DNA from: Pseudomonadota bacterium
Lineage (GTDB): Bacteria > Pseudomonadota > Gammaproteobacteria > Steroidobacterales > Steroidobacteraceae
DNA length: 60,187 nt
Reading direction: 5' to 3'
Assembly: GCA_025356075.1 (NCBI GenBank)
Contig: JANXUT010000032.1
Span: forward strand, 1 to 60,187
A model generated the notes under the pieces. It was not told the DNA's origin and did not search any database. It worked only from the letters and a program-made list of their open reading frames with translations. How positions within the stretch are numbered: position 1 is the stretch's first letter; each line of letters begins with the position of its first letter. Both the position numbers and the translations under genes were made by a program. Positions 1 through 10,119 of this stretch are shown in pieces.

Positions 1-137
1 GGCGATCCGAACATGAAGAAGCTATCGAAACCGAATGATCGAAAGGGCATCGACGCCGCAGCGGCTCCGCGCCGATCGGCCAACCGCTCCTCGATCATGC
101 ATAAAATCTTCAAAACCAAGCTTTTTTCAGCAACCTG

Positions 138-782
138 CTAGGTAGGTAGCGCCGCCACGCGCGAGCGCGCCGTCGTCCGCGCCGCGAGCGACTGCGGCAG
201 GCAGAGTACGCGGATCGCGATTCGCATCGCCTGGACGAATCCGCGGCGCGTGTTGTGCGTGACCTTGAGCCCGTTGGCGGTGGCACAGAGAGTCGTTGCG
301 AGGTCGGCCGCGGTGATACCGGCCGGGGCATAGACCGCCGCGAGACCGCCTGCCTCGAGCGCGGCGGCGATGCGAGCGACGAAGCGTTGCGTCTCCTGCT
401 CGACGGTGGCGCCGAGCAGCGTCTTACAGGCGCTGACGAGGTCATCGACGTCGGACCCGACGGCTTCCACGAACTGGCCGACCCAGGCATCGAAGGCATC
501 CACCAGCCGGTCCTCGAGCGCCCCGTCGCCGCGCGCAAGGACCGTCGCAACCGCCGCCTGCGAACGGCCGAGCGCCTGCTCCACGGCCGCGCGGAACAGG
601 TCCTCCTTGGTCGGAAAGTGCAGGTAGAGCCCCTGCCGCGACACGCCCGCAGCGTGAGCCACGTCATCCATCGAGGTCTTACGGTAGCCGTGTCGCGCGA
701 ACACGCCGAGCGCCGCTTCGAGAAGCTGGCGTCGGCGGGCGTCGGTCGATGCCGTCGGAGCGATCGCGTCGTCGGCGTTCAT
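138..782 (-). CDS. TetR/AcrR-family transcriptional repressor of the adjacent RND efflux operon
   Basis: 214 aa, the normal TetR length. The N-terminal helix-turn-helix is visible at about residues 15-65, with the family hallmarks ARHGYRKTSMDDVA, AGVSRQGLYLHF and TKEDLF. The C-terminal half is the variable ligand and dimerisation domain. It is transcribed divergently from the efflux operon that starts at 969, the classic layout in which the repressor controls itself and the pump and is released by a pump substrate. The shared 186 bp intergenic region carries two palindromes, one overlapping this gene's start codon and one just beyond it. The ligand cannot be told from sequence. Confidence 0.93.
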   Translation of the reverse strand: MNADDAIAPTASTDARRRQLLEAALGVFARHGYRKTSMDDVAHAAGVSRQGLYLHFPTKEDLFRAAVEQALGRSQAAVATVLARGDGALEDRLVDAFDAWVGQFVEAVGSDVDDLVSACKTLLGATVEQETQRFVARIAAALEAGGLAAVYAPAGITAADLATTLCATANGLKVTHNTRRGFVQAMRIAIRVLCLPQSLAARTTARSRVAALPT

Positions 783-791
783 GTATACATG
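780..791. promoter_or_regulatory. 12-bp palindrome over the TetR start codon
   Basis: The perfect palindrome CATGTATACATG contains the repressor's own start codon (780-782, read on the minus strand). A repressor bound here would block its own translation start region or promoter. It may act together with the inverted repeat at 793-818. Function is inferred from position and symmetry only. Confidence 0.45.
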
Positions 792-792
792 A

Positions 793-818
793 TTGACAAG
801 TTTAGGTCATCTTGTCAA
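793..818. promoter_or_regulatory. Candidate TetR operator: TTGACAAG-N10-CTTGTCAA
   Basis: A perfect 8-bp inverted repeat with a 10-nt spacer lies in the divergent tetR/efflux intergenic region. Each arm contains a TTGACA-like -35 hexamer, one per strand, so a bound dimer would occlude both promoters. The symmetry is seen directly; the operator role is inferred from the divergent TetR-pump layout. Confidence 0.6.
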
Positions 819-968
819 TATTTGGCCGTCCATCGCGACTCACTCGAGCGTCCCCCCGATACCCCGCGCGACCGGCCGCGCGCGGTTCCGCCGGAACGAC
901 CGCAGGCGTTTGGTTGAATTGGACTCGACGGCCGCGCGGCGCGCCGCGAATCACGTGAAGGAATCCCG

Positions 969-2162
969 ATGCGCCCTGCCCGTCACTTCACCGTCGCCGC
1001 GTGCGCCGCGCTCCTCGTCATGGTCGCCGCATCGCTTGGCGCGTGCGGTTCCAAGGGACCGGCATATCCGAGCGGCGGCGCCTCGCCCGTCACCGTCGTC
1101 ACGCTGAAGCCCTCCACCGTCACGCTGACGCGTGAGCTGCCGGGCCGCACGAGCGCCTTCCTCGTCTCGGAGGTGAGGCCGCAGGCGAATGGCATCGTCA
1201 AGGAGCGGCTCTTCACCGAAGGCGCCGCGGTTAAGGCGGGCCAGACGCTCTACCAGCTCGACGACTCGGCCTATCGCGCGCAGTACGACAGCGCCGTCGC
1301 CGCACTCGCGCGCGCCGAGGCGACCCTCGGCTCGAGCCGGCTCGCCGCGCAGCGCTCGGCGGAGCTCGTCAAGATCGAAGCCGTCAGCACGCAGGACAAC
1401 GAGAATGCCATCGCCGCGCTCGGCCAGGCGGAGGCCGACGTCGCATCCGCGCGCGCGGCCGTCGCGAGCAGCCGCGTGAACCTCGCCTACACCCGGATCA
1501 GCGCGCCGATCGGCGGCCGCATCGGGAAGTCGTCTGTCACCCCGGGCGCGCTGGTCGTGGCGAACCAGGCGGCAGCCCTCACGACGGTGCAGCAGCTCGA
1601 CCCCCTCTATGTTGAAGTCAGCCAATCGAGCGCCGAGTGGCTCAGGCTGCGGCGTGCGATCGATGCGGGCCGCCTCACGGCCGGCGGCGCCGGCACGCGC
1701 GTCACGATCGTGTTCGAGGATGGCGCGAAGTATCCGCGCGAGGGGCGCCTGCAGTTCGCGGACGTGACGGTCGATCCCGGCACCGGCAGCTTTGTGCTGC
1801 GGGTGCTGGTCCCCAATCCCGATGCGCGGCTGCTGCCAGGCATGTTCGTGACGGCGGTGATCGACGAGGGGACGCTCGCCGATGCAATCCTCGCGCCCGA
1901 GCAGGGCATCACGCACGACGCGAAGGGCGGTGCGACCGCGTTCGTCGTCGGCGCGGAGGGCAACGCGGAACTTCGCCCCGTGACCGCGACGCGCACGATC
2001 GGCGATCGGTGGCTCATTGAATCCGGCCTCAAGGCCGGTGACAGGGTCATCGTCGAGGGGCTGCAGAAGATCCGTCCGGGCGCGCCGGTAAGCGCGGTCG
2101 AGCGCGGCACGGAAGGGCCGCCCAAGGCGCCCGCCGCCCCGCCCGCAGCGCCCAGCAAGTAA
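969..2162 (+). CDS. RND efflux periplasmic adaptor subunit (AcrA/MexA type, lipoprotein)
   Basis: 397 aa. The signal peptide ends in an LGAC lipobox (C26), so it is probably an inner-membrane-anchored lipoprotein, as AcrA and MexA are. The lipoyl/biotinyl half-motifs flank a coiled-coil hairpin: SEVRPQANGIVKERLF before, and YTRISAPIGGRIGKSSVTPG after. The hairpin (about 95-165) is rich in Ala, Glu and Gln. A beta-barrel and membrane-proximal domain follow. The tail is Pro/Ala-rich. It bridges the inner-membrane pump to the outer-membrane channel. First gene of a three-gene operon, 15 bp before the pump gene. Confidence 0.95.
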   Translation: MRPARHFTVAACAALLVMVAASLGACGSKGPAYPSGGASPVTVVTLKPSTVTLTRELPGRTSAFLVSEVRPQANGIVKERLFTEGAAVKAGQTLYQLDDSAYRAQYDSAVAALARAEATLGSSRLAAQRSAELVKIEAVSTQDNENAIAALGQAEADVASARAAVASSRVNLAYTRISAPIGGRIGKSSVTPGALVVANQAAALTTVQQLDPLYVEVSQSSAEWLRLRRAIDAGRLTAGGAGTRVTIVFEDGAKYPREGRLQFADVTVDPGTGSFVLRVLVPNPDARLLPGMFVTAVIDEGTLADAILAPEQGITHDAKGGATAFVVGAEGNAELRPVTATRTIGDRWLIESGLKAGDRVIVEGLQKIRPGAPVSAVERGTEGPPKAPAAPPAAPSK

Positions 2163-2177
2163 GGCTGGCCGTCGCGC

Positions 2178-5100
2178 ATGTCACGCTTTTTCATCGACCG
2201 GCCGATTTTTGCCTGGGTCATCGCGATCCTCGTCATGCTGGCAGGCGCGGTGTCGATCGCGCGCCTGCCTATCTCGCAGTACCCGACCATCGCCCCGCCG
2301 GCAGTGACGATTGCCGCCGGCTACCCGGGCGCCTCCGCGCAGACCGTCGAGGAGTCGGTCACGCAGATCATCGAGCAGAGCATGACCGGGCTCGACGGCC
2401 TCCTCTACATGTCCTCGGTCAGCGACGCCGCCGGCAACGTGAGCGTCACGCTCACCTTCGCGAGCGGCACCGACCCCGACATCGCGCAGGTGCAGGTCCA
2501 GAACAAGCTGCAGAACGCGACGCCGCTGCTGCCGCAGGTCGTGCAGCAGCAGGGACTCGTCGTCACGAAGGCGAACGCGAGCTTCCTGATGGCGGTCGGC
2601 TTCATCTCCTCGGACGGGAAGCTTTCCTCGCGCGACATGGCTGACTTCGTCGCGACCAACGTTATGGAGCCTCTCGGCCGGGTAGCCGGCGTCGGCAGCG
2701 TCCAGCAATTCGGCGCCAAGTACGCAATGCGTATCTGGCTCGACCCGAACAAGCTGGCGAGTTACTCGCTCACGCCGACCGACATCACGAACGCGATCAC
2801 CGCGCAGAATGCCCAGGTGGCGATCGGGCAGCTCGGCGGAACTCCGGCGGTCCCCGGCCAGCAGCTGAACGCGACGATCACCGCGCGCGGGCGCCTGCAG
2901 AATGCCGCGCAGTTCCGGGCGATCGTCCTTCGCAGCAACGCCGGCGGCACGCCGCTTAGGCTCGGCGATGTCGCGCGGGTCGAGCTCGGCGCCGCCGACT
3001 ACGGAACTAGCGCCCGCTACAACGGCCAGCCAGCGACCGGCGTCGCGATCTCGCTCGCGACGAATGCGAACGCACTCTCGACGGCGCGCGGCGTCGAGGC
3101 GCTGATGAAGCAGCTGGAACCCACGTTCCCGGCTGGACTCAAGATCATCTTCCCGTTCGACACGACACCCTTCGTGCGCGCCTCGATCCGCGAGGTCGTG
3201 AAGACGCTGCTCGAGGCGGTAGCCCTCGTGTTCCTGGTGATGTACCTCTTCCTGCAGAACGTCCGCGCGACGCTGATCCCGACGATCGCCGTGCCGGTCG
3301 TGCTGCTCGGGACCTTCGGAGTCCTCGCCGCGCTCGGCTACTCGATCAACATGCTGACGATGTTCGCGATGGTGCTGGCGATCGGCCTGCTCGTCGACGA
3401 TGCGATCGTCGTCGTCGAGAACGTCGAGCGGGTCATGCAGCAGGAGGGACTCAGTCCCGTCGAGGCTACGCGCAAGTCGATGGACCAGATCACCGGCGCC
3501 CTCATTGGCATCGCGACGGTCCTCTCCGCCGTGTTCCTGCCGATGGCGTTCCTCGATGGCTCCACGGGCGTGATCTACCGCCAGTTCTCCGTCACGATCG
3601 TCTCGGCGATGATCCTGTCGGTGTTCGTAGCGGTGATCCTGACGCCGGCGCTGTGCGCGACGTTGCTGAAGCCCGCCGCCGCGAATGCGCACGAATCGAC
3701 GCTGCCGTTCTTCGTCTGGTTCAACGCCAAGTTCGAGAGCGCCAAGGATCGCTACCAGGCGTTCGTCGGGAAGATGCTCAAGGGAACGCGCCGCTGGATG
3801 CTCGCGTTCCTCGGGCTTGCTGCGCTGATGGTGCTGTTGCTGTGGCGGATGCCCACCTCGTTCCTGCCGGTCGAGGACCAGGGCTACCTGTTCACGCTCG
3901 TCCAGGCCCCGGCCGGCGCGACGCAGGAGCGCACGCAGCATTCGCTCGATCGCGTGCAGAGCTACTTCATCGACGACGAGAAGGCCGCGGTCAAATCGAT
4001 CTTCACGGTCGCGGGCTTCAGCTTCAACGGTCCGGGCCAGAACATGGGCTTCGGCTTCGCGCTCCTCAAGGATTGGGACGAGCGCAAGAAGTCCGGACTC
4101 GGCGCCACCGCCGTCGCGCAGCGCGCGAGCGGGGCGATGATGCGGCTCAAGGACGTCATGGCGTTCGTCGTGGCCCCGCCTTCGGTGCAGGGCCTCGGCA
4201 GCACCGGCGGATTTGATTTCTACCTGCGCGACAACCTGGGGCAGGGACACGCGGCGCTGATGGCGGCGCGCAACCAGCTCCTCGGCCTTGCCGGCAAGAG
4301 CAAGCTGCTGGCCGGCGTGCGGCCGAGCGGCCAGGAAGACTCGCCACAGTTCCGCGTTGACATCGATTCGGTCAAGGTGAGCGCGCTCGGACTCTCGATG
4401 ACGGACGTCAACAACACGCTGGCCGTCGCCTGGGGCGGGCGCTACATCGATGACTTCATCGACCGCGCGCGCGTAAAGCGGGTCTACCTGCAGGCGGACG
4501 CGCCGTTTCGCATGAACCCGGAAGACCTCGACCGCTGGTACGTCCGCAACGGCGCGGGCGCCATGGTGCCGGTGTCGGCATTCGCGGGCTCGCACTGGGA
4601 GTACGGTTCCCCGCGGCTGCAGCGCTTCAATGGCGCTTCATCAATCGAGATTGGCGGAGACGCGGCGCCCGGCGTCAGCTCGGGCGCCGCCATGCAGGAG
4701 ATCGAGCGGCTGGTCGGGCAGTTGCCCGCCGGCTACGGCATCCAGTGGGCCGGGCAGTCCTACGAGGAGCGTTCCGCGGGCTCGCAGAAGCCGGCGCTCT
4801 ATGCGCTCTCGCTTATCGTGATCTTCCTGTGCCTCGCCGCGCTCTACGAGAGCTGGCTGATTCCGAGCTCGATCCTGCTGGCCGTCCCGCTCGGGATCAT
4901 CGGCGCGGTGATCGCGAGCAGCGTCCGCGGCCTTGAAAGCGACGTGTATTTCCAGGTCGGCATGCTGACGACGATCGGGCTTACGAGCAAGAACGCGATC
5001 CTCATCGTCGAATTCGCCCAGGCCAACGTCCACGCGGGCTTGGGCGTACTCGAGGCAACCCTGCACGCGATCAAGGACCGGCTGCGCCCGATCCTGATGA

Positions 5101-5300
5101 CCTCGCTCGCCTTCGGCCTCGGCGTGCTGCCGCTGGCGCTCGCCTCGGGCGCGGGCGCAGGCGCGCAGCGCGCGATCGGCACGGGCGTCGTCGGTGGCGT
5201 GCTCGCCGGCACGTTCCTTGGCATCTTCTTCATCCCGGTCTTCTACGTGGTGATCCAGCGACTCTTCGGTTCGCGCCGCGCGGAGACGACGCATGACTAG
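2178..5300 (+). CDS. RND multidrug efflux permease (AcrB/MexB, HAE1 family)
   Basis: 1040 aa, the length expected for an AcrB-type proton/drug antiporter. The N-terminus [18 protein letters not shown] is typical of HAE-1 pumps. The proton-relay aspartates lie in [18 protein letters not shown] at residues 407-408, the same numbers as in E. coli AcrB. A relay lysine is seen in [14 protein letters not shown] at residue 938. Two large periplasmic loops between TM1-2 and TM7-8 form the porter and docking domains. Its 3' end overlaps the outer-membrane factor gene by 8 bp, which implies translational coupling. Substrates are unknown. Confidence 0.97.
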   Translation: MSRFFIDRPIFAWVIAILVMLAGAVSIARLPISQYPTIAPPAVTIAAGYPGASAQTVEESVTQIIEQSMTGLDGLLYMSSVSDAAGNVSVTLTFASGTDPDIAQVQVQNKLQNATPLLPQVVQQQGLVVTKANASFLMAVGFISSDGKLSSRDMADFVATNVMEPLGRVAGVGSVQQFGAKYAMRIWLDPNKLASYSLTPTDITNAITAQNAQVAIGQLGGTPAVPGQQLNATITARGRLQNAAQFRAIVLRSNAGGTPLRLGDVARVELGAADYGTSARYNGQPATGVAISLATNANALSTARGVEALMKQLEPTFPAGLKIIFPFDTTPFVRASIREVVKTLLEAVALVFLVMYLFLQNVRATLIPTIAVPVVLLGTFGVLAALGYSINMLTMFAMVLAIGLLVDDAIVVVENVERVMQQEGLSPVEATRKSMDQITGALIGIATVLSAVFLPMAFLDGSTGVIYRQFSVTIVSAMILSVFVAVILTPALCATLLKPAAANAHESTLPFFVWFNAKFESAKDRYQAFVGKMLKGTRRWMLAFLGLAALMVLLLWRMPTSFLPVEDQGYLFTLVQAPAGATQERTQHSLDRVQSYFIDDEKAAVKSIFTVAGFSFNGPGQNMGFGFALLKDWDERKKSGLGATAVAQRASGAMMRLKDVMAFVVAPPSVQGLGSTGGFDFYLRDNLGQGHAALMAARNQLLGLAGKSKLLAGVRPSGQEDSPQFRVDIDSVKVSALGLSMTDVNNTLAVAWGGRYIDDFIDRARVKRVYLQADAPFRMNPEDLDRWYVRNGAGAMVPVSAFAGSHWEYGSPRLQRFNGASSIEIGGDAAPGVSSGAAMQEIERLVGQLPAGYGIQWAGQSYEERSAGSQKPALYALSLIVIFLCLAALYESWLIPSSILLAVPLGIIGAVIASSVRGLESDVYFQVGMLTTIGLTSKNAILIVEFAQANVHAGLGVLEATLHAIKDRLRPILMTSLAFGLGVLPLALASGAGAGAQRAIGTGVVGGVLAGTFLGIFFIPVFYVVIQRLFGSRRAETTHD

Positions 5301-6744
5301 GGTCTACCTCGCCGTGATCGGCCTCGCGGCCACGCTTGGTCTCGGTGCCTGCAAGGGGCTCGAGGCGCGCTATCACCAGCCGGTGCTGCCGGTCACCGAC
5401 GCGTGGCCGATCCCGCCCGCAACAGCCCAGGCCGGCGCCGCCGCCGATATTGGCTGGCGTGACTTCTACGCGGACGAGCGGTTGCGCAAGTTGATCGCGC
5501 AGGCGCTCACTGACAATCGCGACCTTAGGGTCGCCGTCCTCAACGTCGAGAAGGCCCGCGCCACCTACCAGGTGCAGCGCGCCGCACGCCTGCCTGAAAT
5601 CGATGCAACAGGCTCGCTGGTCCGCGAACGGGCCGCGGGCGCCCAGCTCGGGCTTCCGGCGGGCTCGGGCGGGGAGATCGTGCAGTACTACTCCGCCGGA
5701 GTCGGCGTTTCGGCCTTCGAGCTGGATCTCTTCGGCCGCGTCGCGAGCCTGAGCCACGCGGCGCTTGAGCAGTATTTCGCCGATGCGGACGCCCGTCGCG
5801 CGGCGCAACTCAGCCTCATCGCCGAGGTCGCCAACGCCTACCTTACGCTCGCGGCCGATATCGAGCACGAGCGACTCGGCAGCCGGACGCTCGAGAGCCA
5901 GGAAGCGTCTTACCACTTGACCGAGCAGCGCCATGCGCTCGGCGCCGTGTCGGCGCTTGACCTGAGTCAAGCAAGGACGACCGTCGAATCGGCGCGCGCC
6001 GATGCTGCCCGCTACCGCGGCGCCGTCGCCACCGACCGCAACGCCCTCACGCTCCTCGTCGGCGCGCCGCTCGATCCGGCGCTGCTGCCCGACGGGTTCG
6101 GGGCGGACGTGACGGGCGCGGCGCCCCTCCCGGCGGGGCTGCCCTCGAACGTGCTGCTCCGGCGGCCCGACGTCCGCGAGGCCGAGCACGTGCTGCGCGC
6201 GGCCGATGCGACCATCGGCGCGGCGCGCGCGGCGTTCTTTCCCTCGATCACGCTGACCGGCAGCCTCGGCAGCACGAGTTCAGAGCTCTCGGGCCTGTTC
6301 AAGTCCGGCACCGGGACCTGGAGTTTCATGCCGCAGGTGAACCTGCCGATCTTCGCCGCCGGACGGCTGCGCGGTCACCTGCACGCGGCGACCGCCGATC
6401 GCGACATCGCGCTCGCGCGCTACGAACGCGCCATCCAGTCGGCGTTTCGCGAGGTCGCCGATGCGCTCGCGCTGACCGGCACGCTGCGCGAGCAAAATCT
6501 CGCGCAGTCCGCCCTCGCTGAGGCGACCGGTAGTGCGTTCAAACTGTCCGAGGCGCGCTACAAAGCCGGCAAGGACAGCTACCTCTCGATGCTCGATTCG
6601 CAGCGCAGCCACTATGCCGCACGCCAGGCGCTAATCGGTACGCGCCTCGCCGAGGAAAGCAATCGCGTCACGCTCTACAAGGTGCTCGGCGGCGGCTGGC
6701 GTGATGAGCCGGCCCGCCAAGGGCCGAGCAGCCGCGATCCTTAG
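5293..6744 (+). CDS. Outer-membrane efflux channel lipoprotein (NodT/OprM family)
   Basis: 483 aa TolC-superfamily channel. The signal peptide has an LGAC lipobox (C20), as in OprM and NodT lipoproteins. Two repeats of the outer-membrane-efflux fold are recognisable: [20 protein letters not shown] with [19 protein letters not shown], and later [20 protein letters not shown] with [11 protein letters not shown]. It trimerises in the outer membrane and completes the tripartite pump. The start overlaps the pump gene by 8 bp. No clear T-rich terminator follows; 343 bp without a gene come next. Confidence 0.95.
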   Translation: MTRVYLAVIGLAATLGLGACKGLEARYHQPVLPVTDAWPIPPATAQAGAAADIGWRDFYADERLRKLIAQALTDNRDLRVAVLNVEKARATYQVQRAARLPEIDATGSLVRERAAGAQLGLPAGSGGEIVQYYSAGVGVSAFELDLFGRVASLSHAALEQYFADADARRAAQLSLIAEVANAYLTLAADIEHERLGSRTLESQEASYHLTEQRHALGAVSALDLSQARTTVESARADAARYRGAVATDRNALTLLVGAPLDPALLPDGFGADVTGAAPLPAGLPSNVLLRRPDVREAEHVLRAADATIGAARAAFFPSITLTGSLGSTSSELSGLFKSGTGTWSFMPQVNLPIFAAGRLRGHLHAATADRDIALARYERAIQSAFREVADALALTGTLREQNLAQSALAEATGSAFKLSEARYKAGKDSYLSMLDSQRSHYAARQALIGTRLAEESNRVTLYKVLGGGWRDEPARQGPSSRDP

Positions 6745-7087
6745 CCCCCCTTGAAGATCACGCCGGCCGGGGCATAGCCCGCCGCGCCACGGGGCGCCGT
6801 GTACCGCCAGTCGGGCCTCGCCCTACAGGTTTCTTAATCCGGGCGGGGTTGTCTCACCCATTCAAACTGTATAGCTTGCGCGCCTGCCCTTCAGCAGCGC
6901 CCGTCTGGCGCGCAGGGCCGTGCGGAGTGGCGCGGACTCGGTGGGAAAGCGGACAAGTACAACAACTGATCCTGGCGGGGCGCGGCAGGCGCTTCGCGCG
7001 AATGATTTGGCGGGCTTCAATCGACCGGTAGCGGGTTCGCGCATCGCGGCGACCTCGTGGCCGGACTTAACTTCAGGGAATGCAAAC
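6745..7087. other. Non-coding gap between efflux operon and DUF481 gene
   Basis: 343 bp without a convincing gene. An open frame runs in from 6920 to the DUF481 gene, but its residues are low-complexity and lack family features. The annotated start is therefore placed at 7088, just before the signal peptide. The gap presumably carries the DUF481 promoter; no clear operator or RNA is seen. Confidence 0.4.
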
Positions 7088-7855
7088 GTGAATCATCAAC
7101 TGTTCAAGACCGGGCGGTCCGCCGCCGTGGCGATGAGTCTGATTGGTCTCGGCTGGACGCCGCTGGCGCTCGCCGACTGGACTGGCAAAGCCGAGGCGGG
7201 CCTCCTCATCGCGAGCGGCAACTCGGCCTCGACGTCAGCGAACGCCAAGCTCGATGTGGCACGCGAAGACGGGCCGTGGAAGAACGTGGTGCATGTTGCC
7301 GGCCAGTACGGCAAGAACGCCGTCTTCACGACGGGTGAACGGCTCGAGGGCTCCTATGAGCTCGATCGGAAGATCTCCGACAAGCTCTTCGGCTTCGCCG
7401 GCATCGCCGCCGAGCGCGACCTGTTCGACGGCTTCCAGTACCAGGCGACGCTGTCGACGGGCATCGGCTACAAGTGGTTCGACACCGCCGACACGAAGCT
7501 GTCGACCACGGTCGGTCTCGGCTATCGCCGGCTGCGCCCCGAGACCCTGACCAAGGACGCATCCGGCCAGGTCATCGCACGCACCCCGCTCGAGGCGACG
7601 GGCGACGCAGTCCTCACGCTCGGTGCTAGTCTCGAGCAGAAGCTGACCGCCTCGACCAAGCTGACCGACAAGCTGGCGATCCAGTCGGGATCGAACGACA
7701 CGGCCGTTGCGAATGATTTCGGGATCTCGGTGGCCATGTCGGACCGCCTCGCGCTCAGCGTCGGCTATGGCGTACGCTTCAACAGCGACCCGGCGCCGGG
7801 CACGAAGAAGATCGATACGCTGACGACCGTGAACGTCGTCTATAACATCAAGTAA
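7088..7855 (+). CDS. DUF481-family (YdiY-like) outer-membrane protein
   Basis: 255 aa when started at GTG 7088, which has an AGGGA ribosome-binding site at 7075-7079 and is followed directly by a signal peptide ending near LALADW. The upstream in-frame ATG (6920) would add 56 unlikely residues. The mature protein is a run of amphipathic beta strands typical of DUF481, for example WTGKAEAGLLIASGNSAS near the N-terminus, and ends NVVYNIK. DUF481 proteins are presumed outer-membrane barrels, some linked to salt or acid stress; the true function is unknown. It sits 15 bp upstream of mscL, so osmotic co-expression is plausible. Confidence 0.88.
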   Translation: MNHQLFKTGRSAAVAMSLIGLGWTPLALADWTGKAEAGLLIASGNSASTSANAKLDVAREDGPWKNVVHVAGQYGKNAVFTTGERLEGSYELDRKISDKLFGFAGIAAERDLFDGFQYQATLSTGIGYKWFDTADTKLSTTVGLGYRRLRPETLTKDASGQVIARTPLEATGDAVLTLGASLEQKLTASTKLTDKLAIQSGSNDTAVANDFGISVAMSDRLALSVGYGVRFNSDPAPGTKKIDTLTTVNVVYNIK

Positions 7856-7870
7856 GCGGGGAGAACGCTC

Positions 7871-8269
7871 ATGAGTTTCGCGTCAGAGTTCAAAGAATTC
7901 GCGATGAAGGGCAACGTCGTCGACCTCGCGGTCGGTGTCGTGATCGGTGCCGCATTCGGCAAGATCGTGTCGTCGCTCGTCGAGAACGTCGTGATGCCGG
8001 TCGTCGGCCTGCTCACGGGCGGTGTCAATTTCTCGACACTCGCGGTCACGATCGGCTCGAGTGCGAAGGGCGAACCGGTGCTCCTGAAGTACGGCGCGTT
8101 CATCCAGTCCGTCGTCGACTTCCTCATCGTCGCGTTCGTGATCTTCCTCGCGATCAAGGCGATCAACCGGCTGAAGAAGCCGGCCCCGGTCGTCGTAGCC
8201 GCGGTCCCGCCACCGCCGCGCCAGGAAGTGCTGCTCGAGGAGATCCGCAACCTCCTCGCCAAGCGCTGA
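7871..8269 (+). CDS. mscL: Large-conductance mechanosensitive channel MscL
   Basis: 132 aa, normal for MscL. The N-terminus [22 protein letters not shown]1 with [17 protein letters not shown] and TM2 with [23 protein letters not shown] are diagnostic. The short cytoplasmic C-terminal helix [11 protein letters not shown] is present. It forms the homopentameric emergency valve that opens under membrane tension in hypo-osmotic shock. It follows the DUF481 gene by 15 bp and probably shares its transcript. Two GC-rich hairpins lie downstream. Confidence 0.97.
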   Translation: MSFASEFKEFAMKGNVVDLAVGVVIGAAFGKIVSSLVENVVMPVVGLLTGGVNFSTLAVTIGSSAKGEPVLLKYGAFIQSVVDFLIVAFVIFLAIKAINRLKKPAPVVVAAVPPPPRQEVLLEEIRNLLAKR

Positions 8270-8295
8270 TCGGACCAGACGATTGCGAGCGCGAT

Positions 8296-8351
8296 CCCGG
8301 CGAAGGCGCCGGGGTCGTGGCGCGCGCGGGCCTGCCGGCGCGAGCGCCGGC
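8296..8351. terminator. Paired hairpins between convergent mscL and CDGSH genes
   Basis: CCCGGCG/CGCCGGG (8296-8313, AAGG loop) and GCCGGCG/CGCCGGC (8334-8351, CGAG loop) stand in the gap between two convergent genes. No U-tract follows, so an intrinsic terminator is only probable. They could serve both strands. Confidence 0.4.
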
Positions 8352-8363
8352 CGGATCTGAAGC

Positions 8364-9044
8364 TCAGGCCCCGTCGGTAAATTTGATCGCGGCGTGCGAC
8401 CCGTCGCAGAACGGCTTGTTGCGCGAGGCGCCGCAGCGACACAACGTCACGCGGTTCCGTACCTCGTAGGCAAATCCCGCGGCGCCCACGACCGGAATGC
8501 CGCCGCGGGCCCAGATGGCGCCGCTCACGCCCTGCGCGGTGTCCTGTATCAGCCCAATTGATGGCGGTAACTTCGGCTCGAGCGCGTGCGTGCGACGCTT
8601 CGCGACCAACCGGCCGGACGGGCATTGCCCGGCCTCCTGTTCGACGAGCGTCGCGGCGCGCGGATCCTGGCTCTGGCCCACCAGGTTCCAGATCTGCCCC
8701 TCGCGGTCGCAGAACCGCGCGAACGCGCACAGCTTCTCGGCATCCTCGAGCACCATCGTCGCGCCGTCGATCCGCTCCGCCTGCTTCTCGTAGGGCGCGT
8801 GGCTCGCCGTCTCGGTCCCATCGAAACGCGCCCTCGCATGCGAGCCGTCGCAGAACGGCTTCTTCCGCGACTTGCCACAGCGGCACAGCGAATACGACTC
8901 GCCGTGCGGCACGGCGGCGCCGGTGCGCCAGTCGAGCGATTCCCCTGCCTCGTTGACGATGACGTGCTGGTGTTCGAGCGGGAGATTTCCCTCGACGAGA
9001 TACGGGCCGTTGACTGTAACGGTGATCTTCGGCGTGCTGGTCAT
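8364..9044 (-). CDS. Double CDGSH iron-sulfur domain protein
   Basis: 226 aa. Two complete CDGSH motifs are seen: CRCGKSRKKPFCDGSH at residues 54-69, and CRCGASRNKPFCDGSH near the C-terminus. Each is a C-x-C-x8-C-x3-H ligand set for one 2Fe-2S cluster. The middle segment, with AFARFCDREGQIWNLV and GQCPSGRLV, is a conserved linker domain of this bacterial family. Probably a cytoplasmic redox or cluster-transfer protein; the partner is unknown. The start codon overlaps the stop of the upstream membrane-protein gene as ATGA, so the two are translationally coupled. Confidence 0.93.
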   Translation of the reverse strand: MTSTPKITVTVNGPYLVEGNLPLEHQHVIVNEAGESLDWRTGAAVPHGESYSLCRCGKSRKKPFCDGSHARARFDGTETASHAPYEKQAERIDGATMVLEDAEKLCAFARFCDREGQIWNLVGQSQDPRAATLVEQEAGQCPSGRLVAKRRTHALEPKLPPSIGLIQDTAQGVSGAIWARGGIPVVGAAGFAYEVRNRVTLCRCGASRNKPFCDGSHAAIKFTDGA

Positions 9045-9628
9045 GGGTGGCTCCTCGAATCGCCGGGCGCGGCGGCATCGTTCGGGCTTTCGGTGTCGAC
9101 GTGGATCGCGACCGGATCGCTCGCGGGGAATGACTCATCGAGCGCTTCATCGAGTGCTGGATCATCTGCGACCACCCGCCGCGGCTCAACCCGCAGAAAG
9201 CGCGCGACAATCACGCCGAACAGCAGCATCGCCAGCAGGTTCTCGATGGACGAGGCAGCGGTGAAGTGTGGCACGTGGCCGACGGCGGAAAGCGGCACGA
9301 CGACGTAGTTCATGACGGCGAAGACGATGACCCCGAATGCGAGTCCGGCCGCGAGCCAGCGGGCACGCACCATCGGCAGTCGGCTAGTCCCGACCGCATA
9401 GCACGCCGCGATCAGCACCGACATCGCGCACTGGAGTGCATAGCCGAGCGCAGCCGCCCAAGGCCCATCGTGAAAGGACCCCCGGCCGAGCAGGCCGCTC
9501 GCGACCGCCTGCAGAATGACGACGGGGCTCAACCAGTTGATGATCGAGGCCGCGCCGATATCGATCGTGCCGGCAATCAGCCCGCCCCAGAGCATTCTCT
9601 CGACGGTGGACCGGCTGGCTGAGTTCAT
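9041..9628 (-). CDS. Four-TM inner-membrane protein with C-terminal DESFPASDP tail
   Basis: 195 aa from the ATG at 9628, chosen because residues become membrane-like from MNSASRSTVERMLWGGLIAG on. The longer frame up to 9886 adds non-typical sequence. About four hydrophobic segments are seen, including GLIAGTIDIGAASIINWL and WLAAGLAFGVIVFAVMNYVVVPL. The C-terminal tail contains LDEALDESFPASDPVA, a short motif shared by many otherwise unrelated small proteobacterial proteins and of unknown role. Overlaps the CDGSH gene by 4 bp (ATGA), suggesting a membrane partner for the Fe-S protein. Function not known. Confidence 0.8.
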   Translation of the reverse strand: MNSASRSTVERMLWGGLIAGTIDIGAASIINWLSPVVILQAVASGLLGRGSFHDGPWAAALGYALQCAMSVLIAACYAVGTSRLPMVRARWLAAGLAFGVIVFAVMNYVVVPLSAVGHVPHFTAASSIENLLAMLLFGVIVARFLRVEPRRVVADDPALDEALDESFPASDPVAIHVDTESPNDAAAPGDSRSHP

Positions 9629-9849
9629 GGAGGCGCGCACATCCCAGGGCGGGTAGCCATCGCTTGCCTCGTCCGGGATTCGGCCGGAGCCGGCGACGGC
9701 AGGCACAGCGGTTGGTGCTACCTTAACGGAGCCCCACACCCTGTCAACCGAGTGAACGGACTTGCGGTCTTCCTTGAACCCGCCCCCCGCCGCCATCGAC
9801 CCGGCCGTGCTGCCGCGATGCGGCGCTCCCGGCATCGGCCGCGTGCGCC

Positions 9850-10113
9850 GTGGCTGACATCCCCGATCCAGGTGGGCGCCCACCACCGATCGATGTGCCT
9901 CATCGCGAACTCCCGCCGGAGACTCTGCGGGCCGTCGTCGAGTCGTTCGTGCTGCGGGAGGGCACCGAGTACGGCGAGCGTGACGTCGCGCTCGAGGTCA
10001 AGGTCGAGCAGGTCATGCTCCAGCTCGAGCGCGGCGAGGTGAAGATCCTCTTCGATCCGGCGAGCGAGTCGGTCGACATCGTCGTCTGCCGCACCGGACG
10101 GGCACTCCGCTGA
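9850..10113 (+). CDS. yheU: YheU/UPF0270 family protein
   Basis: 87 aa from a GTG start. The core PPETLRAVVESFVLREGTEY, followed by GERDVALEVKVEQVMLQL and GEVKILFDPASESVDIV, matches the small UPF0270 family (E. coli YheU, about 72 aa). The N-terminus is somewhat longer than in E. coli. The function of the family is not established. Downstream sits a broken hydrolase remnant, so this gene appears to be monocistronic now. Confidence 0.85.
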   Translation: MADIPDPGGRPPPIDVPHRELPPETLRAVVESFVLREGTEYGERDVALEVKVEQVMLQLERGEVKILFDPASESVDIVVCRTGRALR

Positions 10114-10119
10114 GTCCCC

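Noticed and set aside
1-141. Open frame from the left edge to a TAG at 139-141 on the plus strand
   Set aside because: Only 46 residues are visible, with no recognisable family or codon pattern, and it runs into the TetR terminus on the other strand; it may be the end of a gene but cannot be supported.
2181-4595. 804-aa open frame antisense to the RND pump
   Set aside because: Arg/His/Asp-rich shadow of a GC-rich conserved gene; the plus strand encodes a full AcrB-type pump.
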